Shown here: one piece after another, positions 60,101 through 63,290 of the stretch | Position numbering within the stretch: the first letter of the stretch is position 1 | How the letters are laid out: every line of letters starts with the position of its first letter | Source of the DNA: Saturnia japonica | Lineage: Eukaryota > Arthropoda > Insecta > Lepidoptera > Saturniidae | Assembly (NCBI GenBank): GCA_033032175.1 | Contig: CM065324.1 | Location: forward strand, 2,542,001-2,606,000 | DNA: 64,000 nt | Reading direction: 5' to 3' | Program-made: the position numbers and the translations under genes | The notes under the pieces: model-generated | The model's database searches: none | What the model saw: only the letters and a program-made list of their open reading frames with translations | What the model was told of the DNA's origin: nothing

Positions 60101-62484
60101 CTCAAAAAATCTCCCGGTCCTGACGGGATCCGGAACGAAGTACTCAAACTTCTTCCTGATCACCTCATAGCACTCTTGGTTTGCATATTCAATGTAAACA
60201 TCGCCCACTGCCATTTCCCAGCCGCCTGGAAAACGGCCATAGTCATAGGGATACATAAACCCGGCAAAAAAGCATCGCTTCCCGACAGCTATCGCCCGAT
60301 CAGTCTCTTGAATACCTTAGGTAAAATCTACGAGCGGCTCCTTCTGAACCGTCTCAAAACCGTGATAGACGAGAAAAATCTATATCCACCGGAACAGTTC
60401 GGGTTCCGCGCTCGACACTCGTGTACGCACCAAGTGCAACGCCTCACGGAGCACATAGCGACTAACTTCGCGAAAGATCCTCCATACCGTACGCTCGCGG
60501 TCTTCTTCGACGTCGCCAAGGCCTTCGACAAGGTCTGGCACGCCGGACTAGTCCACAAGCTACACCAGTTACAAGTCCCAGATAGGTTAGTTCACATTAT
60601 CCGCGACTACCTCACCGACCGCACCTTCCGCTACCGAGCGGAAAGTGTACTCTCCACAGCCCACCCCATACGCTCGGGCGTCCCGCAAAGCTCCATTCTG
60701 GCGCCTTGTCTCTTCAATCTGTATGTCAGTGACCTACCTCGTCCTCCTAGGGTCCAGGTAGGTCTATACGCTGACGACACAGTCATCTATGCGTCGAATA
60801 GGAACAGACTTAGGCTCAGACACAGAGTCCAACGCGCAGTCACCACTCTCGGTAAATGGTACACCAAATGGCGCATAGCCGTCAACCCCTCGAAGAGCGC
60901 CGCGATTATCTTTGATCCTAGTCGAAAAGTGCACCCTGAGAGTGTCAAAACTCTCAAACTCTTCAAAGACAATATCCCCTGGGCCACCAAGACTAAATAT
61001 CTCGGTGTGACCTTCGATAGAAAACTTACCTTTGATTCTCATGTCCGTGCCGTGTGTAAAACAGCCGCAATGGCCATAAGTCGATTACAGCCCCTGATCA
61101 TAAGCAAAATGTCCCTGAGACATAAGCTTACTCTCTACAAAATGTGCATACGTCCGATTATGACATATAGCTGCGCCGCATTCGCACATATGTCAAAATT
61201 GAACATACACAAATTCCAAGTCCTTCAAACTCGAGTACTACGTAAAATCAATAACGCCCCCTGGTTCGTTCGTCAGGTAGACCTTCATAGAGATATGAAA
61301 CTCCCCTCGATCGAGTCTTACATCAAATACCTCTCACGATCTTACTTTGACACCGCGTCAAATCACGCGAATCCCTTGATCCAAGCCGCCGCGAATTACG
61401 TTCCAGTCCCAAACGCCACCCGCTTACAGCGTCGACCGCGTAACATCTTTACCGATCCCGATGACGAAATCGAGAAACAAATCGCATATTACTCAACCGT
61501 CTCTCTAAACAGAGCGTGTTTTCGCCCACGCCCGCGTAACCACCGTTCCCTCCGCAGGGGACGGGCGGCTAATTTCGCTCCCGCACATCCACCGCCGCGA
61601 CCTCCCTCTCCCGCGGCAACTCAAGCCTAGGTCCGTTCCTCGGGGTGAAACCCTTGAGTCTGGCAGCCGCCCGCGCGATACAAGTGACACTTTACGTGCA
61701 ACACTTAGCTACCCGCATACAAACATCACGTACACACATATGTACATACGTGCACACCTCACAGGTACATAGGTTCTGCAAGGAACCTTTTTTTTTTCTT
61801 TTTTTGCACTAGTTAGTGTAGAACATATTTCAGATTACTAAATACACGTACACATGTTCCTTCCTTCCTCCCAGGAGGAAGGAACATGTATATCTGTATA
61901 TGTTAGTTTAGCTCGATTTTACGGATAGGGTATTAGACAGATCGCGACTTCATTGCAATCGCGGCAACAGCCCAAGCCGAGGTCCGGCCACTTTGGCACC
62001 CTTGCGCGCTGGTTGCCCACGCTTACGCGGCTGAGTGCCTTAAGCGCTCGCCCCCAAGCCCGGTAAAGTTGTAAAAGCCGCAGCGGCTCTGTTTTCGGAT
62101 AGGGCTCCTAAGGCTAACAGCAAGGTCAGACAAAAAAAAAAAAAAAAAAAAAGCAGTACTGCGATCAGTTCGAGAAACACCACAACAACAGCAAGCAGCG
62201 AATCTACAAGCAAACTACAGTCAAGAACGTTATTAAGAAACCACATTGTTACTACGAACTACTGTAACTTTGTAAGAAACAAGAATAAAACAAGCGCTAT
62301 TAATTTAGCACAAATTAAAATATTGTGGACGTCCTTTTATTCACAATAAGTATGTACTTGGGTCTAAAGGGATATGCTTCGTTTGAATAGACAGGTTGAT
62401 TAATATAAAAATATGTTACCTATTGAAGAAGAATAAGCAATTCCAAGGAAATAAAATATAGTGAACGGCGATGGTCTTGGTGTA
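35984..62484 (-). CDS. SLC13 gene B: divergent Indy-like transporter paralogue (10 exons in window, 5' part missing)
   Basis: In minus-strand order the exons are 62484-62420, 55195-55135, 53555-53433, 52874-52760, 43492-43401, 42557-42457, 41152-41060, 38561-38368, 36910-36773 and 36124-35984. They total 1123 nt and encode 373 residues after an initial split codon. All junctions are in phase, all are GT-AG, and no internal stop is present, so it is probably a functional gene. Exon lengths 115, 92, 101, 93, 194 and 138 equal those of gene A. The sequence is far from A: second-half T-S-N becomes A-P-N, T-P-P-N-A becomes A-P-G-N-A, and GGGFALAEG becomes GGSGALFEA. In the family these residues line the sodium and carboxylate sites, so altered substrate, altered coupling or loss of transport is possible. 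The C-terminus keeps the short D-x-x-P-S-W-A-D-V tail of Indy/NaCT. The 5' exons, including the first SNT motif, were not found before 64000. Confidence 0.85.
36773..36910 (-). CDS. SLC13 gene B exon 13 with altered TPPNA motif
   Basis: VNPHYLMIAATLASSMSFHL, then VTGAPGNAMVCAYAHIPPW. Aligns codon by codon with gene A exon 13 (138 nt each). The Thr-Pro-Pro of the sodium-site loop is Ala-Pro-Gly, though the following Asn-Ala is kept. Donor ATG/GTCAGC is weak. Confidence 0.9.
36998..38202. mobile_element. hAT-like element with CAGTGGCGGACTA termini in intron 12 of gene B
   Basis: 1205 bp beginning CAGTGGCGGACTAAG and ending TAGTCCGCCACTG. The 8-bp flanks AATATGTA and TTAATGTA agree at most positions, like an aged 8-bp hAT target duplication. 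The interior has no transposase frame. Around 37920-37990 there is a tRNA-like stretch with a GTTCGAGTCCC B-box, perhaps a nested SINE. Confidence 0.6.
38368..38561 (-). CDS. SLC13 gene B exon 12 with altered second SNT motif
   Basis: GGSGALFEALKESHMTEEME, a membrane segment PAFALVVIVFCQILTQFAPN, then ACVVYCLLPSIARL. Equivalent to gene A exon 12 with the same 194-nt length and phase. The T-S-N of the substrate loop is A-P-N; the Leu-Pro after it is kept. Acceptor CTTTCATCAG, donor TTG/GTGAGT. Confidence 0.92.
38960..39450 (-). pseudogene. Broken C-terminal ORF of an unclassified transposable element
   Basis: On the minus strand a frame at 39449-39234 (IMRKDIIYVSNEYNNF ... KPITFNDILYIKTHGSGVS) has coding character. 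After a gap with stops, another frame ends VPDEFKDFYDIILTWPSTRS and EREEIDE before a stop at 38960. Together they look like the end of a mobile-element protein that I recall only as an unnamed insect ORF type; I cannot assign the family. It lies in intron 11 of gene B. Confidence 0.35.
40240..40425 (+). repeat. tRNA-derived SINE-like sequence
   Basis: Has a TGGCTCAGTGGTGG A-box-like start and, about 50 bp on, GGTTCGAAACC as a B-box, then a non-tRNA body with TTAGGGCATTTCTAATCTCC. The acceptor stem does not fold to a usable tRNA by eye, so I call it a SINE head. Intron 11 of gene B. Confidence 0.5.
40540..40900 (+). repeat. Family X repeat with nested LINE tail
   Basis: Matches the X copy at 54720-55010 (GTGGAACCCTAATTCTTTTT; AAACTTTCATATGCATT; GCTGTTATTTTGACATTACA). 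Between CATATGCATT and TAAAATGCTG it is split by about 95 bp carrying GAAGCTGTAAAAGCCGTCTG and GGCTAACAGT plus an A-rich end, a truncated tail of the Jockey-like LINE (about 40748-40840). Confidence 0.55.
41060..41152 (-). CDS. SLC13 gene B exon 11
   Basis: SGAMPQYPSKACLNWELIRT, then NLHWSVLFIVG. It keeps the length (93 nt) and the W...W-G pattern of gene A exon 11, with the K-I-P-W-G core reduced to N-L-H-W-S. Acceptor TTACCCACAG, donor G/GTAAGT. Confidence 0.88.
42096..42354 (-). repeat. tRNA-derived SINE, copy 2
   Basis: Nearly complete second copy of the 28286-28524 repeat. On the minus strand it starts like a tRNA with a GCGACTGCTATGATCG stretch, then GGTCCTGGGTTCGATTCCC as B-box region. 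It carries CGAGCTGCTACTGAGAATTT, also in copy 1. Lies in intron 10 of gene B. Confidence 0.65.
42457..42557 (-). CDS. SLC13 gene B exon 10
   Basis: HYKVSSPCFLSVFLLCVAPV, then NLRVLKFFRRQNS. It mirrors [23 protein letters not shown] of gene A with the same 101-nt length; the L-P turn is A-P. Acceptor ATTGTTTTCAG, donor G/GTATCG. Confidence 0.87.
43066..43230. repeat. Dispersed repeat shared with 55650-55870
   Basis: Shares ATACTCTCACTAAAAG, TGTTGTCAAAA(A/T)AGGATAAAAGT and CATGTAAAGAGCGT(G/C)AAT in the same order with 55650-55870. Both copies lie in introns of gene B, so this is either a transposon family or a segmental duplication. Confidence 0.5.
43401..43492 (-). CDS. SLC13 gene B exon 9
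   Basis: IVGVLTILTCILQSTLSVVY, then FENQGHANFH. The hydrophobic half matches gene A exon 9 (same 92 nt), but the R-x-P-G-F-x-x-G-W signature is lost. Acceptor TTCTTGTTACAG, donor AA/GTATAA. Confidence 0.85.
43650..43861 (+). repeat. Left part of a family X repeat split by the BEL/Pao element
   Basis: GTGGCTTCGCTCACATGAAC through GGTTTACACAGCATA, collinear with 54490-54716 of the intact copy. The match stops at the LTR boundary, and the rest of the repeat resumes after 51255, which dates the X copy before the BEL insertion. Confidence 0.65.
43862..44011 (-). repeat. 3' LTR of the BEL/Pao element
   Basis: 150 bp starting TGTGCGGGTTATCAAGTGAC on the plus strand. By eye it aligns without gaps to the right LTR with about six mismatches. 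Short for this superfamily, so the true LTR may include a few more diverged bases. Confidence 0.75.
44148..44739 (-). mobile_element. 5'-truncated Jockey-like LINE inserted in the BEL element
   Basis: 592 bp in minus orientation beginning with a poly(T) run (the LINE's poly(A)). It matches the last coding codons and 3' UTR of the LINE at 56590-62152, for example CGGCTGCCTGACCCAAGGG, GCGGCTTTTACAGCTTCACC and GGCACTCAGCCGCG. Bounded by a perfect 12-bp target duplication GCACTTAGTACC at 44136-44147 and 44740-44751. Confidence 0.85.
45073..45606 (-). pseudogene. BEL/Pao integrase C-terminal region
   Basis: 177 codons with NTVNSRPLTHVAVTAEDPEA, LTPNHFLLGG and, further on, RNVWVRGRICATYPGPDGTV, the conserved end of BEL integrases (the DUF5641-type region). 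It is in a different frame from the catalytic core, so a frameshift near 45600 separates them. Stop near 45073. Confidence 0.8.
45607..46147 (-). pseudogene. BEL/Pao integrase catalytic core
   Basis: Contains the D-D-E core: FTGLDYFGPL (first Asp), LWSDNGTNFHGA (second Asp), and PFMGGAWERMVRSVK (Glu). These residues coordinate the metal for strand transfer. The open frame actually runs to 45566 in a wrong frame beyond the break. The N-terminal junction near 46100 falls beside a poly(T) run, a likely slippage or deletion site. Confidence 0.82.
46100..46533 (-). pseudogene. BEL/Pao integrase N-terminal zinc-binding region
   Basis: Includes YVHRQLHHAGVETTVNECRQ and HHWVLRLRPTVKNIIKG, the H-H-C-C zinc-binding region that precedes the catalytic core in BEL integrases. 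It is frame-shifted relative to both the RNase H part upstream (near 46520) and the core downstream. Confidence 0.75.
46512..47523 (-). pseudogene. BEL/Pao peptidase-A17/RNase H region
   Basis: Starts after an in-frame TAA at 47529-47531. SLFNPLGLASPVTIRAKQIL is the family's conserved connection. LHVFTDASESAYATALYW gives the first RNase H Asp, RLELQAAVLG the Glu, and YWTDSRTTLAWV the next Asp, so the RNase H catalytic residues are present. Ends just before the integrase zinc region, in another frame. Confidence 0.82.
47629..48768 (-). pseudogene. BEL/Pao reverse transcriptase
   Basis: Continues the gag-protease frame after a TAG at 48769-48771. Carries RILIGQDNWHLLL, WYLPHFAVLNPSKLKKLRVV, VTADISEMFMQV (first catalytic Asp) and YMDDYLDS (catalytic Asp pair, near 47751-47763). 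The frame breaks at a six-A run near 47660, after which the thumb and connection continue in another frame. Confidence 0.87.
48769..50040 (-). pseudogene. BEL/Pao gag with zinc knuckle and aspartic protease
   Basis: 423 codons to a TAG. The N-terminal half has NGTHQEWLNFRAAYYESV and KHMIEKLTPTLKRQWYE (capsid-like, DUF1759 type). Then a zinc knuckle CHLCKRQGHNIADC and a second Cys-rich block CFRCLRYRTMIHSC. Then the protease active site HALLDDGSTVTLID. The stop lies between protease and reverse transcriptase in the same frame, so this copy would need readthrough there or is dead. Confidence 0.85.
50175..50400 (-). repeat. 54-bp (18-codon) tandem repeat in BEL gag with in-frame TAG stops
   Basis: Four units spaced exactly 54 bp, each containing GGTTATGATCGCTGGCTGTT on the plus strand at 50191, 50245, 50299 and 50353. 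On the minus strand each unit encodes GIEQPAIITG followed by a linker. Two of the four units have TAG (plus-strand CTA at 50239 and 50293) where the outer units have TCG, cutting gag in two. Confidence 0.85.
50293..51018 (-). pseudogene. BEL/Pao gag N-terminal region
   Basis: 241 codons from MPITRSTGRRAIPP to a TAG within the tandem repeat. The first part is Thr/Ser-rich. The middle is a basic, coiled-coil-like stretch (KAKAKILKLKLQLANAALAE) as in BEL gag starts. Then come an acidic patch and a Pro-rich end. Same frame as the larger gag-protease ORF after the stops. Confidence 0.75.
51078..51095 (-). other. Primer-binding site of the BEL/Pao element
   Basis: Five bases inside the 5' LTR, the minus strand reads TGGTCCTTCGTTAGCCGG. 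It starts with TGG, complementary to a tRNA 3' CCA, and resembles the TGGTCCTTCGAGCCGGA site I recall for insect BEL elements, with a small insertion. Confidence 0.5.
51101..51250 (-). repeat. 5' LTR of the BEL/Pao element
   Basis: 150 bp matching 43862-44011, starting TGTGCGGGTTATCAAATGAC on the plus strand. With about six differences in 150 bases the insertion is old, which agrees with the many coding defects. Followed by the CATA target duplication. Confidence 0.75.
51255..51630 (+). repeat. Right part of the family X repeat split by the BEL/Pao element
   Basis: Resumes the X sequence after the LTR: AAGTCCCGTCAAAATCGGTC, GAGATTACCCGGAACAAACA with a CAGA microsatellite, CATATGCATTTAGT and TTATTTTGACATTACA, collinear with 54830-55010. 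Confidence 0.6.
51769..52611 (+). mobile_element. hAT-type element with perfect palindromic 8-bp target duplication
   Basis: 843 bp with terminal inverted repeats CAGTGATCGGCACGACC...GTGCCACA at the left and the complement TGTGGCACGGGTCGTGCCGA...TCACTG at the right. Flanked by CTAATTAG at 51761-51768 and 52612-52619; this 8-mer is its own reverse complement. Contains a relic frame at 52030-52260. In intron 8 of gene B, near exon 8. Confidence 0.82.
52030..52260 (+). pseudogene. Relic ORF within the hAT-type element
   Basis: 76 codons (KRDLIYIHENYEIIEIALTR ... TTIVDTLEIFDEVRTLMYW) with coding character, resembling the helical segment near the C-terminal end of uncharacterised hAT-related transposases. 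No catalytic or BED zinc-finger motif is present. Probably what remains after internal deletion of an autonomous element. Confidence 0.45.
52760..52874 (-). CDS. SLC13 gene B exon 8
   Basis: AESDIALEIGLTDEEAQYIN, then TLLATQYLELGSIRFHEI. Matches the loop of gene A exon 8 in length (115 nt) and ending (Y-x-x-L-G-x-x-x-F-H-E). More acidic than A. Acceptor AAATTTTAG, donor ATC/GTAAGT. Confidence 0.9.
53433..53555 (-). CDS. SLC13 gene B exon 7
   Basis: LFPKGPKIEFPHFMLLNLPG, then VLVMQTLLYFWLNFYFLGMF. 123 nt against 126 in gene A, and it ends with the same G-M-F-R at a phase-2 donor (AG/GTATGT). F-P-x-F and P-x-x-L-x-M-Q are shared with A. Confidence 0.92.
53792..54230. mobile_element. Foldback element in gene B (family F, copy 2) with internal duplication
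   Basis: Outer inverted arms ACATGCATGGAAATATTGTC and ATGACAATATTTCCATGCAT match copy 1 at 17075-17329. The interior holds two tandem copies of about 138 bp beginning GGACATTCCAAGGATGATGA at about 53863 and 54002. The conserved right flank (GCCTCGGCGGAAATGGCAAT..., to about 54358) is also shared with copy 1. Lies in the intron between exons 6b and 7. Confidence 0.72.
54480..55010 (+). repeat. Family X repeat, most complete copy
   Basis: Runs from GTGGCTTCGCTCACGTGGGC through GGTGTTCC and CAGCATATGCCATTTAAGCG to CATTACAAACAGACAC and a TTAATTGTATAGATT end. Serves as reference for the copies at 7030, 40540 and 43650/51255. Non-coding. Confidence 0.55.
55135..55195 (-). CDS. SLC13 gene B exon 6b
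   Basis: GIATIMGSQTNQVFKIYCE after a split Gly codon. Matches [19 protein letters not shown] of gene A, keeping the T-N-x-x-F-K core. 61 nt. Acceptor TATTTTTTAG, donor AC/GTAAGT. Confidence 0.92.
55320..55550 (-). repeat. Dispersed repeat related to 17700-17790 and 33880-33990
   Basis: On the minus strand carries AGGAGCTCTGGAAAACCAACTC and related CACCCCAGGCACACC text; the 17700 region has GGAGCTCTGGAAATCC, and GGCAAACAAGCATGCG appears at 17690 and 33881. Open frames here have no protein similarity that I recognise. Confidence 0.35.
55650..55870. repeat. Dispersed repeat shared with 43066-43230
   Basis: Same ordered blocks as the 43066 copy, with an additional GCTGACACCAGTATTAAGTT segment of about 30 bp. 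In the intron between exons 6a and 6b of gene B. Confidence 0.5.
56369..56590 (+). repeat. Left part of a candidate solo LTR split by the LINE
   Basis: Starts TGTTGCGGACAGCGAGCGGG and includes a TATAAAT-like promoter motif. Paired with 62153-62348, which carries an AATAAA signal and ends TTTTATTCACAATA. The outer flanks share AGTAT (56364-56368 and 62349-62353), as for a 5-bp target duplication. The start fits a Ty3-type LTR, but the end is not a clean ACA, so this is tentative. Confidence 0.4.
56930..58750 (+). CDS. LINE ORF1 (gag-like, zinc-knuckle nucleocapsid protein)
   Basis: 606 residues, intact. The N-terminal third is Ala/Pro/Ser/Thr-rich and low in complexity. Residues about 270-370 hold the RRM-like gag domain with KLRVVIRRIPFEIPPEEVLE. 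Then come three CCHC-type knuckles: CHNCQLYGHSSRHC, CVKCPKNHFTREC and CVLCGQEGHPANYRGC, the usual trio of Jockey-superfamily ORF1. Role: binds element RNA and targets it to the nucleus. It ends TAA inside the start of ORF2. Start chosen at the first ATG after the 5' UTR. Confidence 0.88.
   Translation: MAKEITVHEYELHKVFNFMKLRVPDLYAEYTATLKVTPGATYELVDSEPAAVASTSTVVASTSAVASISANAPTANVPTAAAPIVVAPYLNPAVPTPEDILSKGHGARRPSRSNSRNSIPRGRRSDTPAGKALPVHNSFAALPVESPVSTDPNQMDQTIPNIRPAANDDDGFSTVVSIKTKRAANSDEDRAPKAPRPDLDTRTPIPTSPTRPAPAPAAGPPGRKARPPPVIVQDKAAWTKLESNIRLSKIPYTKARSIATGIQVSVSTSDAHRDLTRLLTEKKLAYYTYTLNKDRKLRVVIRRIPFEIPPEEVLESLRSQNYPVHEVHRMYGPDRKPFPMVVVILDRTPEGKAIYNIATVCGLSGITVENPYKNRIPTQCHNCQLYGHSSRHCHLTPRCVKCPKNHFTRECPRTRDSPGEPSCVLCGQEGHPANYRGCPKAPRATRPRRMRPPAHQRAPHAPVDHAPRPQPQPLLSMEAFPNLPNAARALAAVVPAPSVPPQPILGPRAPWAPARHNPQPLMDLELAPKPQPLMAAQTSAPRGSPPPSDVVLIALLLREHSVTEVGAYVDYLNEHGCIMTVWKFPRLSETIHRLDLDAANRKPSNG
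58719..59324 (+). CDS. LINE ORF2 endonuclease part (frameshifted end)
   Basis: 201 codons. Overlaps ORF1 by 32 bp in another frame; a second in-frame ATG at 58743 is an alternative start. Motifs of the EEP/AP endonuclease: IAFFNARNL, VFLVQETLL, GDLNSGHTCFNSS, and the SDHRPV signature, which is found only in the next frame. The frame hits TGA right after VLDVAY, so a one-base indel near 59315-59325 separates it from the reverse transcriptase frame. Nicks target DNA in the intact element. Confidence 0.85.
   Translation: MPQTVSLPMDKLKPKGINIAFFNARNLASQRDLVANFLVERQLDVFLVQETLLKPSRRNPKVANYNIIRNDRVTQGGGTLIYYKRSLYCMRIDPPELTILEVSICRLGMTDHPSIIIVSAYLSPSKRLLRSDLEALFSLGPSVIIAGDLNSGHTCFNSSRDSRNGSILNQLCNDINFDVLAPSEPTHFQDHCRPTVLDVAY
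59321..61630 (+). CDS. LINE ORF2 reverse transcriptase part
   Basis: Open for 769 codons. Starts with the end of the endonuclease (ELDSDHRPVILRLG), then reverse transcriptase motifs: PGPDGIRNEVLK, GKKASLPDSYRPISLLNTLG, FGFRARHSCTHQVQRLTEH, AVFFDVAKAFDKVWH (first catalytic Asp), SGVPQSSILAPCLFNLYVSD, and YADDTVIYAS (catalytic pair). A C-terminal Cys-poor, Pro/Arg-rich end follows. No stop interrupts it. If the upstream frameshift is recent, this copy was active not long ago. Confidence 0.88.
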   Translation: MKGIELRLQLLEVVHELDSDHRPVILRLGHPSDHSPPSVQVVDYAKLKHLLADRPSSDSLDRVPDVLQSAADADLAIDSLVDHLQFSIREASREVKTVSDRRFILPADLRALKTEKNAATRAHDSFPSRENCARLRALQREFKARITEYRGHSWDNLVEGLRPSHLTYWKLARSLKIEHSSQLPPLERGPGLPLAFDSEDKAECFAASLESQCSPNCDNIDAVHVNTIESSVQELSSVPPADTLTTVTSDEVCSVIKGLKLKKSPGPDGIRNEVLKLLPDHLIALLVCIFNVNIAHCHFPAAWKTAIVIGIHKPGKKASLPDSYRPISLLNTLGKIYERLLLNRLKTVIDEKNLYPPEQFGFRARHSCTHQVQRLTEHIATNFAKDPPYRTLAVFFDVAKAFDKVWHAGLVHKLHQLQVPDRLVHIIRDYLTDRTFRYRAESVLSTAHPIRSGVPQSSILAPCLFNLYVSDLPRPPRVQVGLYADDTVIYASNRNRLRLRHRVQRAVTTLGKWYTKWRIAVNPSKSAAIIFDPSRKVHPESVKTLKLFKDNIPWATKTKYLGVTFDRKLTFDSHVRAVCKTAAMAISRLQPLIISKMSLRHKLTLYKMCIRPIMTYSCAAFAHMSKLNIHKFQVLQTRVLRKINNAPWFVRQVDLHRDMKLPSIESYIKYLSRSYFDTASNHANPLIQAAANYVPVPNATRLQRRPRNIFTDPDDEIEKQIAYYSTVSLNRACFRPRPRNHRSLRRGRAANFAPAHPPPRPPSPAATQA
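61631..62152 (+). other. LINE 3' UTR and poly(A)
   Basis: Contains GTGAAACCCTTGAGTCTGGC, a short palindrome CTTCCTCCCAGGAGGAAG, AAAGCCGCAGCGGCTCTGTT and GGCTAACAGCAAGGTCAG just before 21 A residues. The same text, reversed, forms the insertion in the BEL element, which confirms the family end. Confidence 0.85.
62153..62348 (+). repeat. Right part of a candidate solo LTR split by the LINE
   Basis: From GCAGTACTGCGATCAGTTCG through AGAATAAAACAAGCGC (poly(A) signal) to CTTTTATTCACAATA. It pairs with 56369-56590; the outer AGTAT repeats suggest one LTR of about 420 bp before the LINE inserted. Confidence 0.4.
62420..62484 (-). CDS. SLC13 gene B exon 6a (most 5' exon identified)
   Basis: TPRPSPFTIFYFLGIAYSSS then I and a split Gly codon. 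Matches [20 protein letters not shown] of gene A and Drosophila Indy. 65 nt; 65 + 61 equals the 126 nt of the unsplit gene A exon 6. Acceptor ATTGTTTCAG, donor ATAG/GTAACA. An upstream candidate exon at 62521-62639 fits the phase but is unproven. Confidence 0.9.
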
Positions 62485-62814
62485 CTGAAACAATAGCTCT
62501 ATATCTTAATAATAATATACCTAAATGCTAACCGACTGAACAAAGATCCCCTTGCGAGTGAAGGCACGTGTTTTTCAACAAAGTCAACCCACAAATTATA
62601 GACGATTAAAAAGATAGACATTAAGAGCTCGATATTTTTCTTCAAACAGTATTTAAAGAAAAAAGTGGACAATAAATAAATAGCCTTGTAGGACGGTTAA
62701 GGTTAAAAATTGATTCGATGTCCCTTTAGATCACGCATCGGCATAATTATTACAATATCGAGTTTTTCAAAATTCGCGTACATTTAGCCATTTGAAGGTT
62801 CTCGTCGCACCATC

Positions 62815-63105
62815 CTTTTTACACCAATCTCACCAGATGTTAAGTGACGATGTGACTCAAGATGGTGACATGCTAAACTTAGTAGCAGCTCTCAAGTGCA
62901 TGTGCCGGAACAAAACCTATTATAAGTGCTTGGCGACAGATTTTGAACTTGTTGGTGGTAGCTAAGCAAGTGAGCGTTTAGAAAATGCCCTAACACCATT
63001 CTATGGTTTCATCATAATGTTTTCCTTTTACAAAAAGCACAGGCTCATTGCAGGGATTCGAACTGACTTAGATAAATGCGGTGTCTGCACACGCAACAAC
63101 TGAGC
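62815..63105. repeat. Interspersed repeat family W, copy 4
   Basis: Longest copy: ATCTCACCAGATGTTAAGTG, GCTTGGCGACAGATTTTGAA, ATGCCCTAACACCATTCTAT and GGGATTCGAACTGACTTAG. It combines the left part seen in the 21883 copy with the right part seen in the 1965 copy, so it defines the full family structure. Confidence 0.55.
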
Positions 63106-63290
63106 CATTATTGTTTCATTGCGTTTGTTATGCTAGCATAGTTATAGGTAGATTGTCTTTATGTTTGAAATTACCAAAATGACGTGGAATAGGGTGGTTA
63201 TATCATTGCTTCTCTTCGAGAAGGAGTCTTTCACCTAATATGTAGACCTTTTATATATGTTTGAATAAGAAGTGGTTTTGGTTGGAAATA

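Larger units (their letters stand above)
56590..62152 (+). mobile_element. Near-complete Jockey-like non-LTR retrotransposon
   Basis: About 5.5 kb: a GC-rich 5' UTR (about 56590-56929), ORF1 with zinc knuckles (56930-58750), an overlapping ORF2 with apurinic-type endonuclease and reverse transcriptase (58719-61630, one frameshift near 59320), a 3' UTR and a poly(A) of 21 at 62132-62152. GC content is far above the surrounding intron. The exact 5' end and target duplication could not be placed. Truncated relatives lie at 6330, 34440, 40748 and 44148. It sits in the extra intron of gene B, opposite in orientation to the gene. Confidence 0.87.
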
